Below are positions 53,021 through 61,449 of a DNA stretch of 64,000 bases, piece by piece. The notes below the pieces were generated by a model. It was not told where the DNA came from, did no database searches, and was given only the letters and a program-made list of their open reading frames with translations. The position numbers and the translations under genes are program-made. The DNA comes from Vreelandella sp031769195 (GTDB taxonomy: Bacteria > Pseudomonadota > Gammaproteobacteria > Pseudomonadales > Halomonadaceae). Position 1 is the stretch's first letter; every line of letters begins with the position of its first letter. The stretch covers positions 496,001-560,000 of the forward strand of contig NZ_JAVHNP010000004.1 of NCBI RefSeq assembly GCF_031769195.1. Direction: 5' to 3'.

Positions 53021-55318
53021 TTATGCGTAGCGTTGGCGAAGCTGGTGGGCGGCTTCCACCATGTTGGCCAGCGCAGGCTCTACTTCCGCCCAACCACGGG
53101 TTTTCAAGCCGCAGTCTGGATTTACCCATAGGCGCTCCGCTGGAATTTTTTCTAACGCTTTCTCCATCAGCGTGATCATCCACTCGATATCAGGAATATT
53201 CGGCGTGTGGATATCATAAACCCCCGGCCCTATTTCATTGGGATAAGCAAACTCCTGGAAGGCATTAAGTAGCTGCATATCCGAGCGGGAAGTCTCAATC
53301 GTAATCACGTCGGCATCCAGCGCGGCGATGGCGCCAATAATGTCGTTGAACTCCGAATAGCACATGTGGGTATGAATTTGAGTGCTGTCAGCCACCCCCG
53401 CCGCGCTGAGCTGGAAGCTCTCAACGGCCCAATCTAAATAGGTTTGCCACTCGCTCTGGCGCAGCGGCAGCCCTTCGCGCAGCGCCGGCTCATCAATTTG
53501 AATCACATGAATACCGGCGTTTTCTAAATCGCACACCTCGTCACGCAGGGCCAGGGCAATCTGGCGGCAGGTGGTGGCGCGGGGCTGATCATCACGCACA
53601 AACGACCACTGCAGAATCGTGACGGGCCCAGTGAGCATGCCTTTCATCGGTTTTTGCGTCAGCGATTGAGCATACTCGCTCCAGCGTACGGTCATCGGCG
53701 TGGGGCGCGTTACATCACCAAAGATAATCGGCGGCTTCACACAGCGAGAGCCATAGCTCTGCACCCAGCCAAAGCGGGTAAATGCAAAACCGTCGAGCTG
53801 CTCGCCAAAATACTCCACCATATCGTTGCGTTCGGCTTCACCGTGTACTGGCACGTCTAACCCCAACGCTTCCTGGCGTTCTACGGCGTAGGCAATCTCT
53901 TTGCGCATCTGCGCTTCGTACGCCGTATCGCTCAGTTCACCGGCTTTAAACGCCCGGCGGGCGGCACGAATATCGTCCGTTTGGGGGAAGGAACCAATGG
54001 TGGTGGTGGGGAACAGCGGCAGCGACAGCAATCGACGCTGCGCCGATGCCCGCTGCGCATAGGGAGACTGGCGCTGGCTGTGCTGAGGCGTTATCGCAGC
54101 TAGCCGCTCGCTGACCGCAGGCTGATGGATACGCGTGGACTCCCGGCGAGCATCTAAAGCGCGAGTGGCATCGCTTAAACGCTGCTCATCGGCAGGCGTG
54201 GCGCGGTTATCCATCAAGCGTGCCAGCGTTACCACCTCATCTAGTTTCTGGCGGGCAAAGGCCAGCCAGTTCACCAACTCCCCTTCCAGCTCGGTCTCCT
54301 GCGCTAGATCCACCGGCACGTGCAGTAGCGAACAGCTCGGTGCCAGCCACAGGCGTTGGCCTAAGCGCACCTTTAACGGCAACAGGCGCTCGCGCAGCGC
54401 AGCTAAATCAGCACGCCAGATATTACGACCATCCACCAAGCCGACCGACAGCACTTGATGGGGGCTTAATCGATCCACCACGCTCTCAACCTGCCAGGGT
54501 GCTCTCACCGCATCTATGTGGAGTCCCTCCACCGGCAGCCGCGTGGCAAGTGAAAGATTATCGCCCAGCGCGCCAAAGTAGGTGGCCACCAGCAGCTTCA
54601 GCGGTGCTGATTGCAGGCGATGGTAAGCGCGCTCATACGCCTGCTGCCAAGCCAGCGGCAAATCCTGCACTAGCGCAGGTTCATCCAGCTGTACCCACTC
54701 AATGCCCTGGGTCGCAAGGCGGGACAGAGCATCGCTGTAAACATCCAGCACGCTGTCCAGCAGTTCCAAACGATCAAACTCAGCGCCTTTCGTCTTGCCA
54801 AGCCATAGCCACGTCAGCGGGCCGGTCAGGGTAACTTTAGGCGTAAAGCCCGCCTGTAGGGCCTCGTCCACCTCGTCAAACAGGCGCTGGGAAGCTAAGG
54901 TAAAGGCTTGCCCTTTGTGAAGCTCTGGTACCAGGTAGTGGTAGTTAGTATCAAAGTATTTGGTCATTTCACAGGCAGCAGCGGGAGCGCCGCTGGGCGC
55001 GCGGCCACGAGCCATGCGAAAGGCTGTGTCCAGATCCACGCTGCCGGTGCTCACTTCCTGCTGCGCGTTGAAGCGGGCAGGCACGGCACCCAGCATGACC
55101 GAGACGTTAAGCACCTGATCATAAAACGCAAAATCACCAACGCTCACCATGTCCAATCCAGCAGCCTGCTGAGTTTGCCAGTGAGAGAGACGCAGCGCCT
55201 GGCCAGTGGCTTCTAACGCTTCACGGCTGACATCGCCCTTCCAGTAGGCTTCAGTGACTTTTTTCAGTTCGCGCTGAGCGCCAATGCGGGGATAGCCGAG
55301 AATATGAGAAACTGTCAT
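53021..55318 (-). CDS. metE: cobalamin-independent methionine synthase
   Basis: MetE methylates homocysteine from 5-methyltetrahydropteroyl-triglutamate. The 765-residue enzyme has the two-barrel plan: N-terminal HILGYPRIGAQRELKK, then the catalytic C-terminal barrel with LFPTTTIGSFPQT, VHGEAERNDMVEYFGE and the zinc ligands in HTHMCYSEFNDII (His and Cys), VITIETSRSDM (Glu) and WVNPDCGLKTRGW (Cys). The ATG at 55318 follows AAGGA by six bases; the frame runs 17 codons further upstream over the promoter. Divergent from metR. Confidence 0.97.
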   Translation of the reverse strand: MTVSHILGYPRIGAQRELKKVTEAYWKGDVSREALEATGQALRLSHWQTQQAAGLDMVSVGDFAFYDQVLNVSVMLGAVPARFNAQQEVSTGSVDLDTAFRMARGRAPSGAPAAACEMTKYFDTNYHYLVPELHKGQAFTLASQRLFDEVDEALQAGFTPKVTLTGPLTWLWLGKTKGAEFDRLELLDSVLDVYSDALSRLATQGIEWVQLDEPALVQDLPLAWQQAYERAYHRLQSAPLKLLVATYFGALGDNLSLATRLPVEGLHIDAVRAPWQVESVVDRLSPHQVLSVGLVDGRNIWRADLAALRERLLPLKVRLGQRLWLAPSCSLLHVPVDLAQETELEGELVNWLAFARQKLDEVVTLARLMDNRATPADEQRLSDATRALDARRESTRIHQPAVSERLAAITPQHSQRQSPYAQRASAQRRLLSLPLFPTTTIGSFPQTDDIRAARRAFKAGELSDTAYEAQMRKEIAYAVERQEALGLDVPVHGEAERNDMVEYFGEQLDGFAFTRFGWVQSYGSRCVKPPIIFGDVTRPTPMTVRWSEYAQSLTQKPMKGMLTGPVTILQWSFVRDDQPRATTCRQIALALRDEVCDLENAGIHVIQIDEPALREGLPLRQSEWQTYLDWAVESFQLSAAGVADSTQIHTHMCYSEFNDIIGAIAALDADVITIETSRSDMQLLNAFQEFAYPNEIGPGVYDIHTPNIPDIEWMITLMEKALEKIPAERLWVNPDCGLKTRGWAEVEPALANMVEAAHQLRQRYA

Positions 55319-55334
55319 GATGAATCCTTCCAAC

Positions 55335-55376
55335 GTGAATGATTTCACACAGTTTGAGCACCCACTCAACGTGAAT
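55335..55376. promoter_or_regulatory. MetR-type operator candidates between metE and metR
   Basis: GTGAATGATTTCAC (55335-55348) is a perfect 14-base palindrome, close to the TGAA-N5-TTCA MetR site but with a four-base spacer. CAACGTGAAT occurs at 55331-55340 and again at 55367-55376. The position in the divergent metE/metR gap fits MetR control. Confidence 0.6.
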
Positions 55377-55417
55377 CAAACTAAAGATTCTAATATCAAC
55401 CATGAAAATTACTCATA

Positions 55418-56356
55418 ATGATTGAATTACGCCATCTGCGCACGCTGCTAGCCCTGCGTGAAACCGGCTCGTTGGTAGAAGCCGCGGAGCGGGTACACCT
55501 AACCCAGTCGGCCCTGTCGCATCAGTTGAAGGATTTAGAGAGCCGGGTGGATAGCGCCCTGTTTGTTCGCAAAACGCGGCCGGTGGAGTTTACCCGGGCG
55601 GGCCTTCGACTGTTGGCGCTGGCCGATGAGATTCTGCCGGAAGTGCGCAAAGCCGAGCGAGATTTGGCACGCCTAGCGGGTACCGAGCAGGGTCGACTCC
55701 ATATGGCCATTGAGTGCCATAGCTGTTTTCAGTGGCTGATGCCCACGGTGGACTACTTCCGCGATCACTGGCCGGAAGTGGAGATCGATATTCCCAGCGG
55801 CCACCATTTCGACCCGCTGCCTGCCCTGGCCAGAGAGCAGCTGGATTTAGTAATTACCGCCGACCCTCAGCCGCTGGAGGGTGTGCACTATGTGCCGCTC
55901 TTTCGTTACGAGGGGCTGTTAGCGGTGGCTCGCCAGCACGCTTTTGCCGGTCAGCCGTTTATTACCCCGGCGGCCCTTGCCGAAGAGACGCTAATTACCT
56001 ACCCGGTAGAGCAGTCGCGGCTGGATGTGTTTACCCAGTTTTTGTCTCCGGCCAACGTACGCCCTAAAGAGATTCGCACCGCCGAGCTCACCATTATGAT
56101 GATGCAGCTAGTCGCGAGTGGGCGTGGTGTGTGTGCGCTGCCCAACTGGGCGCTCACGGAGTACTTAGAGCGCGACTACGTGAGCGCCGTCAAACTGGGG
56201 GAGCACGGCATTTGGAGCACGCTCTACGCCGCCATTCGGGAAGAGTCGGCGGAAGCGCCGTGGATGCAGGATTTTTTACGCACGGCTAAGGAGACCTCCT
56301 TTGCCGTGCTGTCAGGCGTTAAACCGGCGAATCGCGACGAGGAATCAGCAGCGTAA
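55418..56356 (+). CDS. metR: LysR-family regulator MetR
   Basis: MetR activates metE and related genes with homocysteine as effector. The 312-residue protein has an N-terminal winged helix-turn-helix (RHLRTLLALRETGSLVEAAE, VHLTQSALSHQLKDLESRV) and a LysR effector domain starting at about residue 90 (HMAIECHSCFQWLMPTVDYF, a motif characteristic of MetR). Divergent placement beside metE confirms the call. No strong ribosome site is seen. Its last 38 bases overlap the convergent rstB-like gene. Confidence 0.95.
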   Translation: MIELRHLRTLLALRETGSLVEAAERVHLTQSALSHQLKDLESRVDSALFVRKTRPVEFTRAGLRLLALADEILPEVRKAERDLARLAGTEQGRLHMAIECHSCFQWLMPTVDYFRDHWPEVEIDIPSGHHFDPLPALAREQLDLVITADPQPLEGVHYVPLFRYEGLLAVARQHAFAGQPFITPAALAEETLITYPVEQSRLDVFTQFLSPANVRPKEIRTAELTIMMMQLVASGRGVCALPNWALTEYLERDYVSAVKLGEHGIWSTLYAAIREESAEAPWMQDFLRTAKETSFAVLSGVKPANRDEESAA

Positions 56357-57941
56357 AACGCGCACCGCCCAGCGCAGGGCTGCTATCCACGGTGACACTG
56401 CCGCCGTGGCCTGCCATGATTTTCTGCACAATGGAGAGGCCCAAGCCGTAGCCACCCGAGCTGCGGGCTCGGCTGTCGTCCAGCCGAGCGAAGGGCTTAA
56501 AGATATCTGCACGGGCGTCGAAAGGAATCCCTGGCCCATCATCTTCCACATCAATACGCACCAGTCGCGGCTCGTCCCATAGGCGAATCACCACTTGGGA
56601 TTTACCGTAGCGACAGGCATTCCCCACTAGGTTTTGCAGTGCTCGCTGCAGGTAACGCGGCTCTGCCAGCAGCTCAATGTCTGGCCCTGGCACTAGGGTG
56701 AGTGTCTGGCCGCTGTGGAGCGGTGCCAGCGTATCGATCACCCGCTCGGCCATGGCGCGGCAATCCACCAGCGCCATCTCCAGCTCAGCTCCGTTGACCG
56801 TCTCGCCGCCCAGCCGCGCGTAGGTCAGAATTTCGTCAACCAGCTCGTCCAGCTCAGCGATATCCGCATCAATCCCTTGGAGCTGACGCTGGATAGCGGG
56901 CTGGTCGGTCATATCCTCGACCATCTGCACTGCAAATCGAATACGCGCTACCGGCGTGCGCAGCTCGTGGGAAACCGCCCGGATCATCTCCTGCTGTCCA
57001 CGCAGCAAGCTTTGTACTTGATTCGCCATGCCGTTAAACGCCATCCCTAAACGCCCAAGAAAGTCGCCGCTTTCCACTTTGACGCGGGTTTCCAAACGGC
57101 CGCTGGCGATACGTGTCGCCGCTAGCTCTAGACGCGCCATGCGCGACTCGATACTGCGCATAATCAGGTAAATAATCAGGCTTAAGACCGCCATCAGTGC
57201 CACTAACAGCGGTAAATGCAAATTGAGTGGTAGCGTGTCACCACGAGAGATAGGCCCCGCTTGAAGCCACTGATCCGCGTCGTCCGTAGCATTCGGCACT
57301 TGATACAGCAGCGTGATGGCGAGTTTGTCAGATACCAACCGAGTAATCACGCCCCCCAGGGTTAGCTGAAACTGCTGCTCGGTGGTTAAGTCATCAGGTA
57401 ACGCATTAAGCAGGCTGAGCGGCCAACTGCCGGGACGCAGCTGTGCCAGCGCATTAGGACGCTCTTCAACGGGCATCGCGGCAAGCCACTCCCCCAGTAA
57501 GACCATACTGCCCTGCCACTGCCGTTCGCTCCAGGTGGCAAACGTGGCTTCTAACATCCACTGTTCGCTTAGGCTGTTGGTTGCTGGTAGCCGCTGTCTC
57601 AACCGCCACGGATCTTCGGCCACTAACACCGTGCCTCGCTCAATTCGGGAGCGTTCAAAATAGCCCAGCTTGGCATCCTGCATCTTGCGCAGCGTTAGCT
57701 GCATCCCCAACTGCTCAGAGAAATTGCCTAGTAAGGCGTCACGACGCTCCTGGGGAGCACTCGCCAACTGCTGCGTCATCAGCGACATAGGCAGCGCGGC
57801 AAGCTGCTCACGGTAGTCTTCACGACGCACCTGCTCGATAAACGAACGCCCGCCTAGTGCAATAAAAAACACCACGCATAGCGCTAGGCCAAGCAGAAGG
57901 TAGAAGCGCAAAAACGTGCCGTGGCTAAGCACTCGCCGCAT
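56319..57941 (-). CDS. RstB-like sensor histidine kinase
   Basis: The 540-residue kinase has a membrane helix at about 11-31, a large periplasmic domain (about 33-241), a second helix (LLVALMAVLSLIIYLIM, 244-261), HAMP (about 262-315), the phosphoacceptor His325 in SHELRTPVARIRF and a HATPase domain with NLVGNACRYGKSQ and DDGPGIPFDARADIF. FLRFYLLLGLAL and RTPVARIRF resemble E. coli RstB, but the periplasmic domain is about 100 residues longer, so the signal may differ. It follows the response regulator after 15 bases. Confidence 0.88.
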   Translation of the reverse strand: MRRVLSHGTFLRFYLLLGLALCVVFFIALGGRSFIEQVRREDYREQLAALPMSLMTQQLASAPQERRDALLGNFSEQLGMQLTLRKMQDAKLGYFERSRIERGTVLVAEDPWRLRQRLPATNSLSEQWMLEATFATWSERQWQGSMVLLGEWLAAMPVEERPNALAQLRPGSWPLSLLNALPDDLTTEQQFQLTLGGVITRLVSDKLAITLLYQVPNATDDADQWLQAGPISRGDTLPLNLHLPLLVALMAVLSLIIYLIMRSIESRMARLELAATRIASGRLETRVKVESGDFLGRLGMAFNGMANQVQSLLRGQQEMIRAVSHELRTPVARIRFAVQMVEDMTDQPAIQRQLQGIDADIAELDELVDEILTYARLGGETVNGAELEMALVDCRAMAERVIDTLAPLHSGQTLTLVPGPDIELLAEPRYLQRALQNLVGNACRYGKSQVVIRLWDEPRLVRIDVEDDGPGIPFDARADIFKPFARLDDSRARSSGGYGLGLSIVQKIMAGHGGSVTVDSSPALGGARFTLLIPRRDSPV

Positions 57942-57956
57942 TAGACAACCTCTCTT

Positions 57957-58715
57957 TTAGCTATCTTTTACGAACAGATAGCCTTTACTGCGCACCGTTT
58001 TAATGCGGTGCGGCTGGTTAGGGTCATCGCCGATTTTGGGTCGAATACGCGACACGCGTACATCGATGGAGCGGTCTTGGCCGTCATATTTAATGCCGCG
58101 CAGGTCGCTAAAAATTTCTTCACGAGTCAGCACCCGGCCCGCGTTACGCGCCAGCAACCACAGCAGGTCAAACTCTGCGCTGGTCAGGTCAATGCGGTCA
58201 CCAGAGAGCCAGGCTTCTCGGGTAGCGTTATCAATCTCCAGATTTTCGAATTTGAGCCGCATCTCACCATCAGGCGCTGGGCCATCCGCACGACGTAGCA
58301 GCGCTCGCATACGGGCCAGCAAAACACGCGGCTGCACGGGTTTAGGCACATAGTCATCTGCCCCCATCTCCAGCCCCAGCACCTGATCAAGATCATCGGT
58401 GCGAGCCGTCAGCATCATGATGGGGCCGGCAAAGTTAGGCCGCACACGGCGGCAGATAGCCAAACCATCTTCGCCAGGCAGCATCAGATCCAGAATCACT
58501 AAATCCGGCTGAAGCGTCAAAATACGATCCACGCCTTTTGCGCCATCCGCTTCTAACGTGACCTGGAAGCCATTCGCTTCCAGGTAGTCACGGGTGAGCT
58601 CCGCCAAGCGCTGGTCATCTTCGATAATCAGCACGTGATCCTGGTCGGGGTAGTCGGGGGTTACCGATTCTTGTGCCCCAAGTGCTTGAAATTGCTGTTC
58701 CAAGTGATCTACCAT
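57957..58715 (-). CDS. RstA-like OmpR-family response regulator
   Basis: The 252-residue protein has a receiver domain with the acidic pair in VLIIEDDQRL, phosphoacceptor Asp76 in LVILDLMLPGEDGL, the Thr/Lys switch (MMLTAR, DDYVPKPVQPRVLLARM), and an OmpR-type winged helix (LTSAEFDLLWLLARNAGRVL, IDVRVSRIRPKIG). ALEMGA-type and PRVLLARMR segments are close to E. coli RstA. There are about 25 extra residues before the receiver. Partner kinase follows in the same operon; targets are unknown here. Confidence 0.88.
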   Translation of the reverse strand: MVDHLEQQFQALGAQESVTPDYPDQDHVLIIEDDQRLAELTRDYLEANGFQVTLEADGAKGVDRILTLQPDLVILDLMLPGEDGLAICRRVRPNFAGPIMMLTARTDDLDQVLGLEMGADDYVPKPVQPRVLLARMRALLRRADGPAPDGEMRLKFENLEIDNATREAWLSGDRIDLTSAEFDLLWLLARNAGRVLTREEIFSDLRGIKYDGQDRSIDVRVSRIRPKIGDDPNQPHRIKTVRSKGYLFVKDS

Positions 58716-58942
58716 CCTTTTTCTTCACTCCGCTTAGGCAGTTTGTATTATCACCCGCTCACCCTGTCAAAAAGCAGGTTGTGATAGCTTCCAGGATACC
58801 TTAAAACCTCGCCAACGCCTGCCCCTTCATCAACGTTCAGAAGGCTTGCGACATTTGGCGCCAGTTCGCCGCTTGATTCTTCCAACATCAAGCGCTAATG
58901 TGAAGTGGCAAACTGTCGACAATCTGACAGGAGGAGATCGCC

Positions 58943-59086
58943 ATGGGAAATGGCAAAGCGAAAAGTGTCATTAAACGTGTCTATGTTCCAACACAAGTGC
59001 GCGACCTGCCTAACGGAGAGAAGCTAAAAATCCCCGGGCATTACAAAGCACCGCCCAGTGATGGCAACAGCTCACTTGATGAATAG
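58943..59086 (+). CDS. unrecognised 47-residue basic protein
   Basis: A short frame starts with ATG at 58943 after a strong ribosome site (AGGAGGAG, six bases upstream) and reads MGNGKAKSVIKRVYVPTQ, ending PPSDGNSSLDE. The N-terminal half is basic, the C-terminus acidic and Pro/Ser-rich; no signal peptide, membrane segment or cysteine is seen. A terminator lies 27 bases after the stop, so it is a self-contained gene. I recognise no family. It is divergent from the RstA/RstB-like operon and could be its target, which is only a guess. Confidence 0.7.
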   Translation: MGNGKAKSVIKRVYVPTQVRDLPNGEKLKIPGHYKAPPSDGNSSLDE

Positions 59087-59112
59087 ACGCTGATTACCGC
59101 TGTATAAATAGC

Positions 59113-59142
59113 AAAAGGCAGGCCACAGGGCCTGCCTTTTTT
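59113..59142 (+). terminator. terminator of the 47-residue gene
   Basis: AAAAGGCAGGCC and GGCCTGCCTTTT form a perfect 12-base stem with loop ACAG, followed by TT; A-run and T-run on both sides allow it to act in both directions, also for the convergent PLDc_N gene. Confidence 0.88.
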
Positions 59143-59166
59143 ATGCGCATACCGCCACTAGTCTCG

Positions 59167-59346
59167 CTACCCTTTGGGTCCAAATAAGAACCAAGCGATC
59201 AAACCCACCAGTGGAAATACCAGCAGCGCGAGAATCCATAGCAATTTGGCCAATCCACTGGCCGAACTTTTTGCGACTTTAACAATGGCCCATACCACAA
59301 TGACAAGCCAAATAAGTCCTAGCAAACCGCCGACTTCAATACCCAT
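59167..59346 (-). CDS. small PLDc_N-domain membrane protein
   Basis: The 59-residue protein has two membrane helices (LLGLIWLVIVVWAIVKV and LLWILALLVFPLVGLIAWFL) and ends in FLFGPKG, the pattern of the PLD-nuclease N-terminal (PLDc_N) domain that begins cardiolipin synthases and also occurs alone. Function as a free protein is unknown. The ATG at 59346 follows AAGGAG by five bases; nine more in-frame codons upstream are unlikely to be used. Confidence 0.8.
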   Translation of the reverse strand: MGIEVGGLLGLIWLVIVVWAIVKVAKSSASGLAKLLWILALLVFPLVGLIAWFLFGPKG

Positions 59347-59417
59347 TGTCACTCCTTGCGTTTTTGCATCCATGAGCCTTTAGCTAAGCACATCACTGCT
59401 ACACACACAAGTTGGCC

Positions 59418-59933
59418 TTACGGTTCGGGCAGGCGTAGCACCATTTCTCCGCCGCGAATTTCAATCGCTAGCTGGTTTAAAAAACTCATGCCCAGCAGTA
59501 CAGTCTCCCGCTCCATGCCGGGGCTAATCGAGCCTTGCACGTTGCGCATGGTGATCCCCCCCAGTACCACTTCATCGAGCTGAGTCAGGTTGCCTTCCAC
59601 ACGCCCGTTAGCCGTGTTAAACCATGCGCTGCGCCCAGGTTCCAGGCGCAGCCTTTGTGCAAGCTCGCTCGGCACCGCCACATAGGTGGCACCAGTATCC
59701 AGCAAAAACGTGACCGGCTCGCCGTTGATCTGGCCTGGCGCCTCAAAATGCCCTGCCCGGTTGCGCTTTAGCGACACAGGGCCATTATCAGGGGAAGTGT
59801 TCATGATATTGACGTTCGGGTGAAAGACCTCGTCCAGCCCGCCCTGAATCCACCATGTCCCGACCGCCATCAAGAGCACCCAAAACAGCAGCATCATGAC
59901 AATGCCGCCGCGCTGTGGCCTGCGTGTCACCAT
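59418..59933 (-). CDS. membrane-anchored retropepsin-like aspartic protease family protein
   Basis: The 171-residue protein has an N-terminal membrane anchor (IVMMLLFWVLLMAVGTWWI) and a single retropepsin-type domain with the catalytic LLDTGATYVAVP and the later VLLGMSFLNQLAIEIRGG, matching the bacterial TIGR02281-type clan AA proteases. Such proteins would need to dimerise to form an active site and probably face the periplasm. Substrate unknown. It lies 26 bases downstream of the UMF1-type transporter gene and may be cotranscribed with it. Confidence 0.85.
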   Translation of the reverse strand: MVTRRPQRGGIVMMLLFWVLLMAVGTWWIQGGLDEVFHPNVNIMNTSPDNGPVSLKRNRAGHFEAPGQINGEPVTFLLDTGATYVAVPSELAQRLRLEPGRSAWFNTANGRVEGNLTQLDEVVLGGITMRNVQGSISPGMERETVLLGMSFLNQLAIEIRGGEMVLRLPEP

Positions 59934-59959
59934 CGCTCACCTCATGCCATTAAGATGCA

Positions 59960-61306
59960 TTAAGCGCTTTTCCAAGCGATGGCCGCCTCGCGACCACGGC
60001 GCTCATTGACGCCCACACAAATCACCATGGCTGCAATAAATAGCCCAACACATAATAGAATAGACGCTTGGAGGCCTATCAGCGTTTGCAATACGCCCAG
60101 CATCACAATGCCCAGCACCCCCGCCAGCTTGTTCGCTAGCCCCCAAAAGCCGAAAAACTCTGCCGATTTCTCAAGCGGCGAGAACACACCCACCAGCGCG
60201 CGACTAGCCGACTGACTGGAGCCTAAACTCAGCCCCGCTAAGCAGCCGACCACCAAAAACAGGTGCTGGGCCTGCCACTGCCATCCAAACTGCTGATTAA
60301 GCCATGTGGTTAACTCAGGCGTTGCCCAAATCGCGACAATGGCGGCCACCCACAGCGCTAAGGTCATTTGGTAGGTATGCTTGGCGCCCAGTTTATCTTG
60401 CAAAAAGCCGAACCCAACCGCCCCAGCCGCTGCCGTGACCTGCACAATAATAAACATTATATTGCGCACACTCTCATCCCAACCAATCACCTGGGCCCCG
60501 TAGATAAACGCAAAGGCAATAATGATGTAGACGCCCGCCATGGAAAACAGCAATGACACTAGGAAAATGCTTAAATCTTTGAAGTAGCGTAACTCTTTAA
60601 ACGTCCCTAGCAGTCGCTGCGAAGCAATATGACGATAGGACACGCCGTGGGGTTTAGGTACGCCGCGCTCTTTCAACCATAAAAAAGTGGGGATGGCGGC
60701 CACTAAGAAGAAGCCTGCGGCAAAGGGGCCTACCCAGCGAATACGCTCAAAATTGTCCGCCGTGGCCTCTCCCAACACGACCAGGGTAAACCCTGCCGCC
60801 ACAAGGCCACCGATGTACCCTAACGCCCAGCCAAAGCCAGAGATCTTGCCCAGCGCATCCGGTGGGCCAAGCTCTGGCAAAAAGGCGGCTATAAACGATT
60901 CTCCCATGGAGTAAGCGTAGTTGGAGAGCACAATAAGCAAGAGACCAAGCACTACATAGCCAGGTTCAACAAAATAGAGCATCGCGGTGGTCGCCACGGT
61001 CGCCGTATAGCTAAACAGTAAAAAGCGCTTCTTTTCAGCGCGATAATCCATAATGGCGCCACACAAAGGAGCGCTGACGACCACCATTAAATAGCTGATG
61101 GCTAAGGCTAAGCTCCATAAAAAGTTCGCTAAGCGGTAACTATCGTTACGCTCACCGACAATCACCGTCGTAAATAGCTCACCAAACACCACGGTAATAA
61201 TCAGCAGCGTGTAGGCTTGATTGGCAAAATCAAACATAGCCCAACCGAAAATCTCGCGCCGTGTGGCATAGGTAGTCGCGGGGGGCGTAGCAGTTGCAGA
61301 CGGCAT
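59960..61306 (-). CDS. MFS transporter, UMF1/Atg22-like family
   Basis: The 448-residue membrane protein has about 12 hydrophobic segments and the UMF1-type opening REIFGWAMFDFANQAYTLLI, with APLCGAIMDYRAEKKRFLLF and LGSSQSASRALVGVFSPLEKSAEFFGF further on. These are the features of the Vacuole effluxer Atg22-like/UMF1 branch of the major facilitator superfamily. The yeast relative exports amino acids; the bacterial substrate is unknown. The gene is divergent from the binding-protein operon at 61450. Confidence 0.85.
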   Translation of the reverse strand: MPSATATPPATTYATRREIFGWAMFDFANQAYTLLIITVVFGELFTTVIVGERNDSYRLANFLWSLALAISYLMVVVSAPLCGAIMDYRAEKKRFLLFSYTATVATTAMLYFVEPGYVVLGLLLIVLSNYAYSMGESFIAAFLPELGPPDALGKISGFGWALGYIGGLVAAGFTLVVLGEATADNFERIRWVGPFAAGFFLVAAIPTFLWLKERGVPKPHGVSYRHIASQRLLGTFKELRYFKDLSIFLVSLLFSMAGVYIIIAFAFIYGAQVIGWDESVRNIMFIIVQVTAAAGAVGFGFLQDKLGAKHTYQMTLALWVAAIVAIWATPELTTWLNQQFGWQWQAQHLFLVVGCLAGLSLGSSQSASRALVGVFSPLEKSAEFFGFWGLANKLAGVLGIVMLGVLQTLIGLQASILLCVGLFIAAMVICVGVNERRGREAAIAWKSA

Positions 61307-61398
61307 ATCAGCACTCGCTTAAAAAGAGTCATAAGATTATCAGTCAACGGTGTCTCACGGCTACGAACAGCGTTAACAGAATAGAGGTGACAGACACA

Positions 61399-61417
61399 CA
61401 AAGTTACTCTAACTTTG
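61399..61417. promoter_or_regulatory. 19-base palindrome before the binding-protein/cyclase operon
   Basis: CAAAGTTA-CTC-TAACTTTG has perfect eight-base arms. It lies 32 bases before the first ATG of the operon and overlaps a candidate -35 region (TTGCTA just after); AT-rich TAAATTAATAA follows. It is a good operator candidate; the regulator is unknown. Confidence 0.55.
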
Positions 61418-61449
61418 CTAGATTAAATTAATAACAGGGACGCAGTTAG

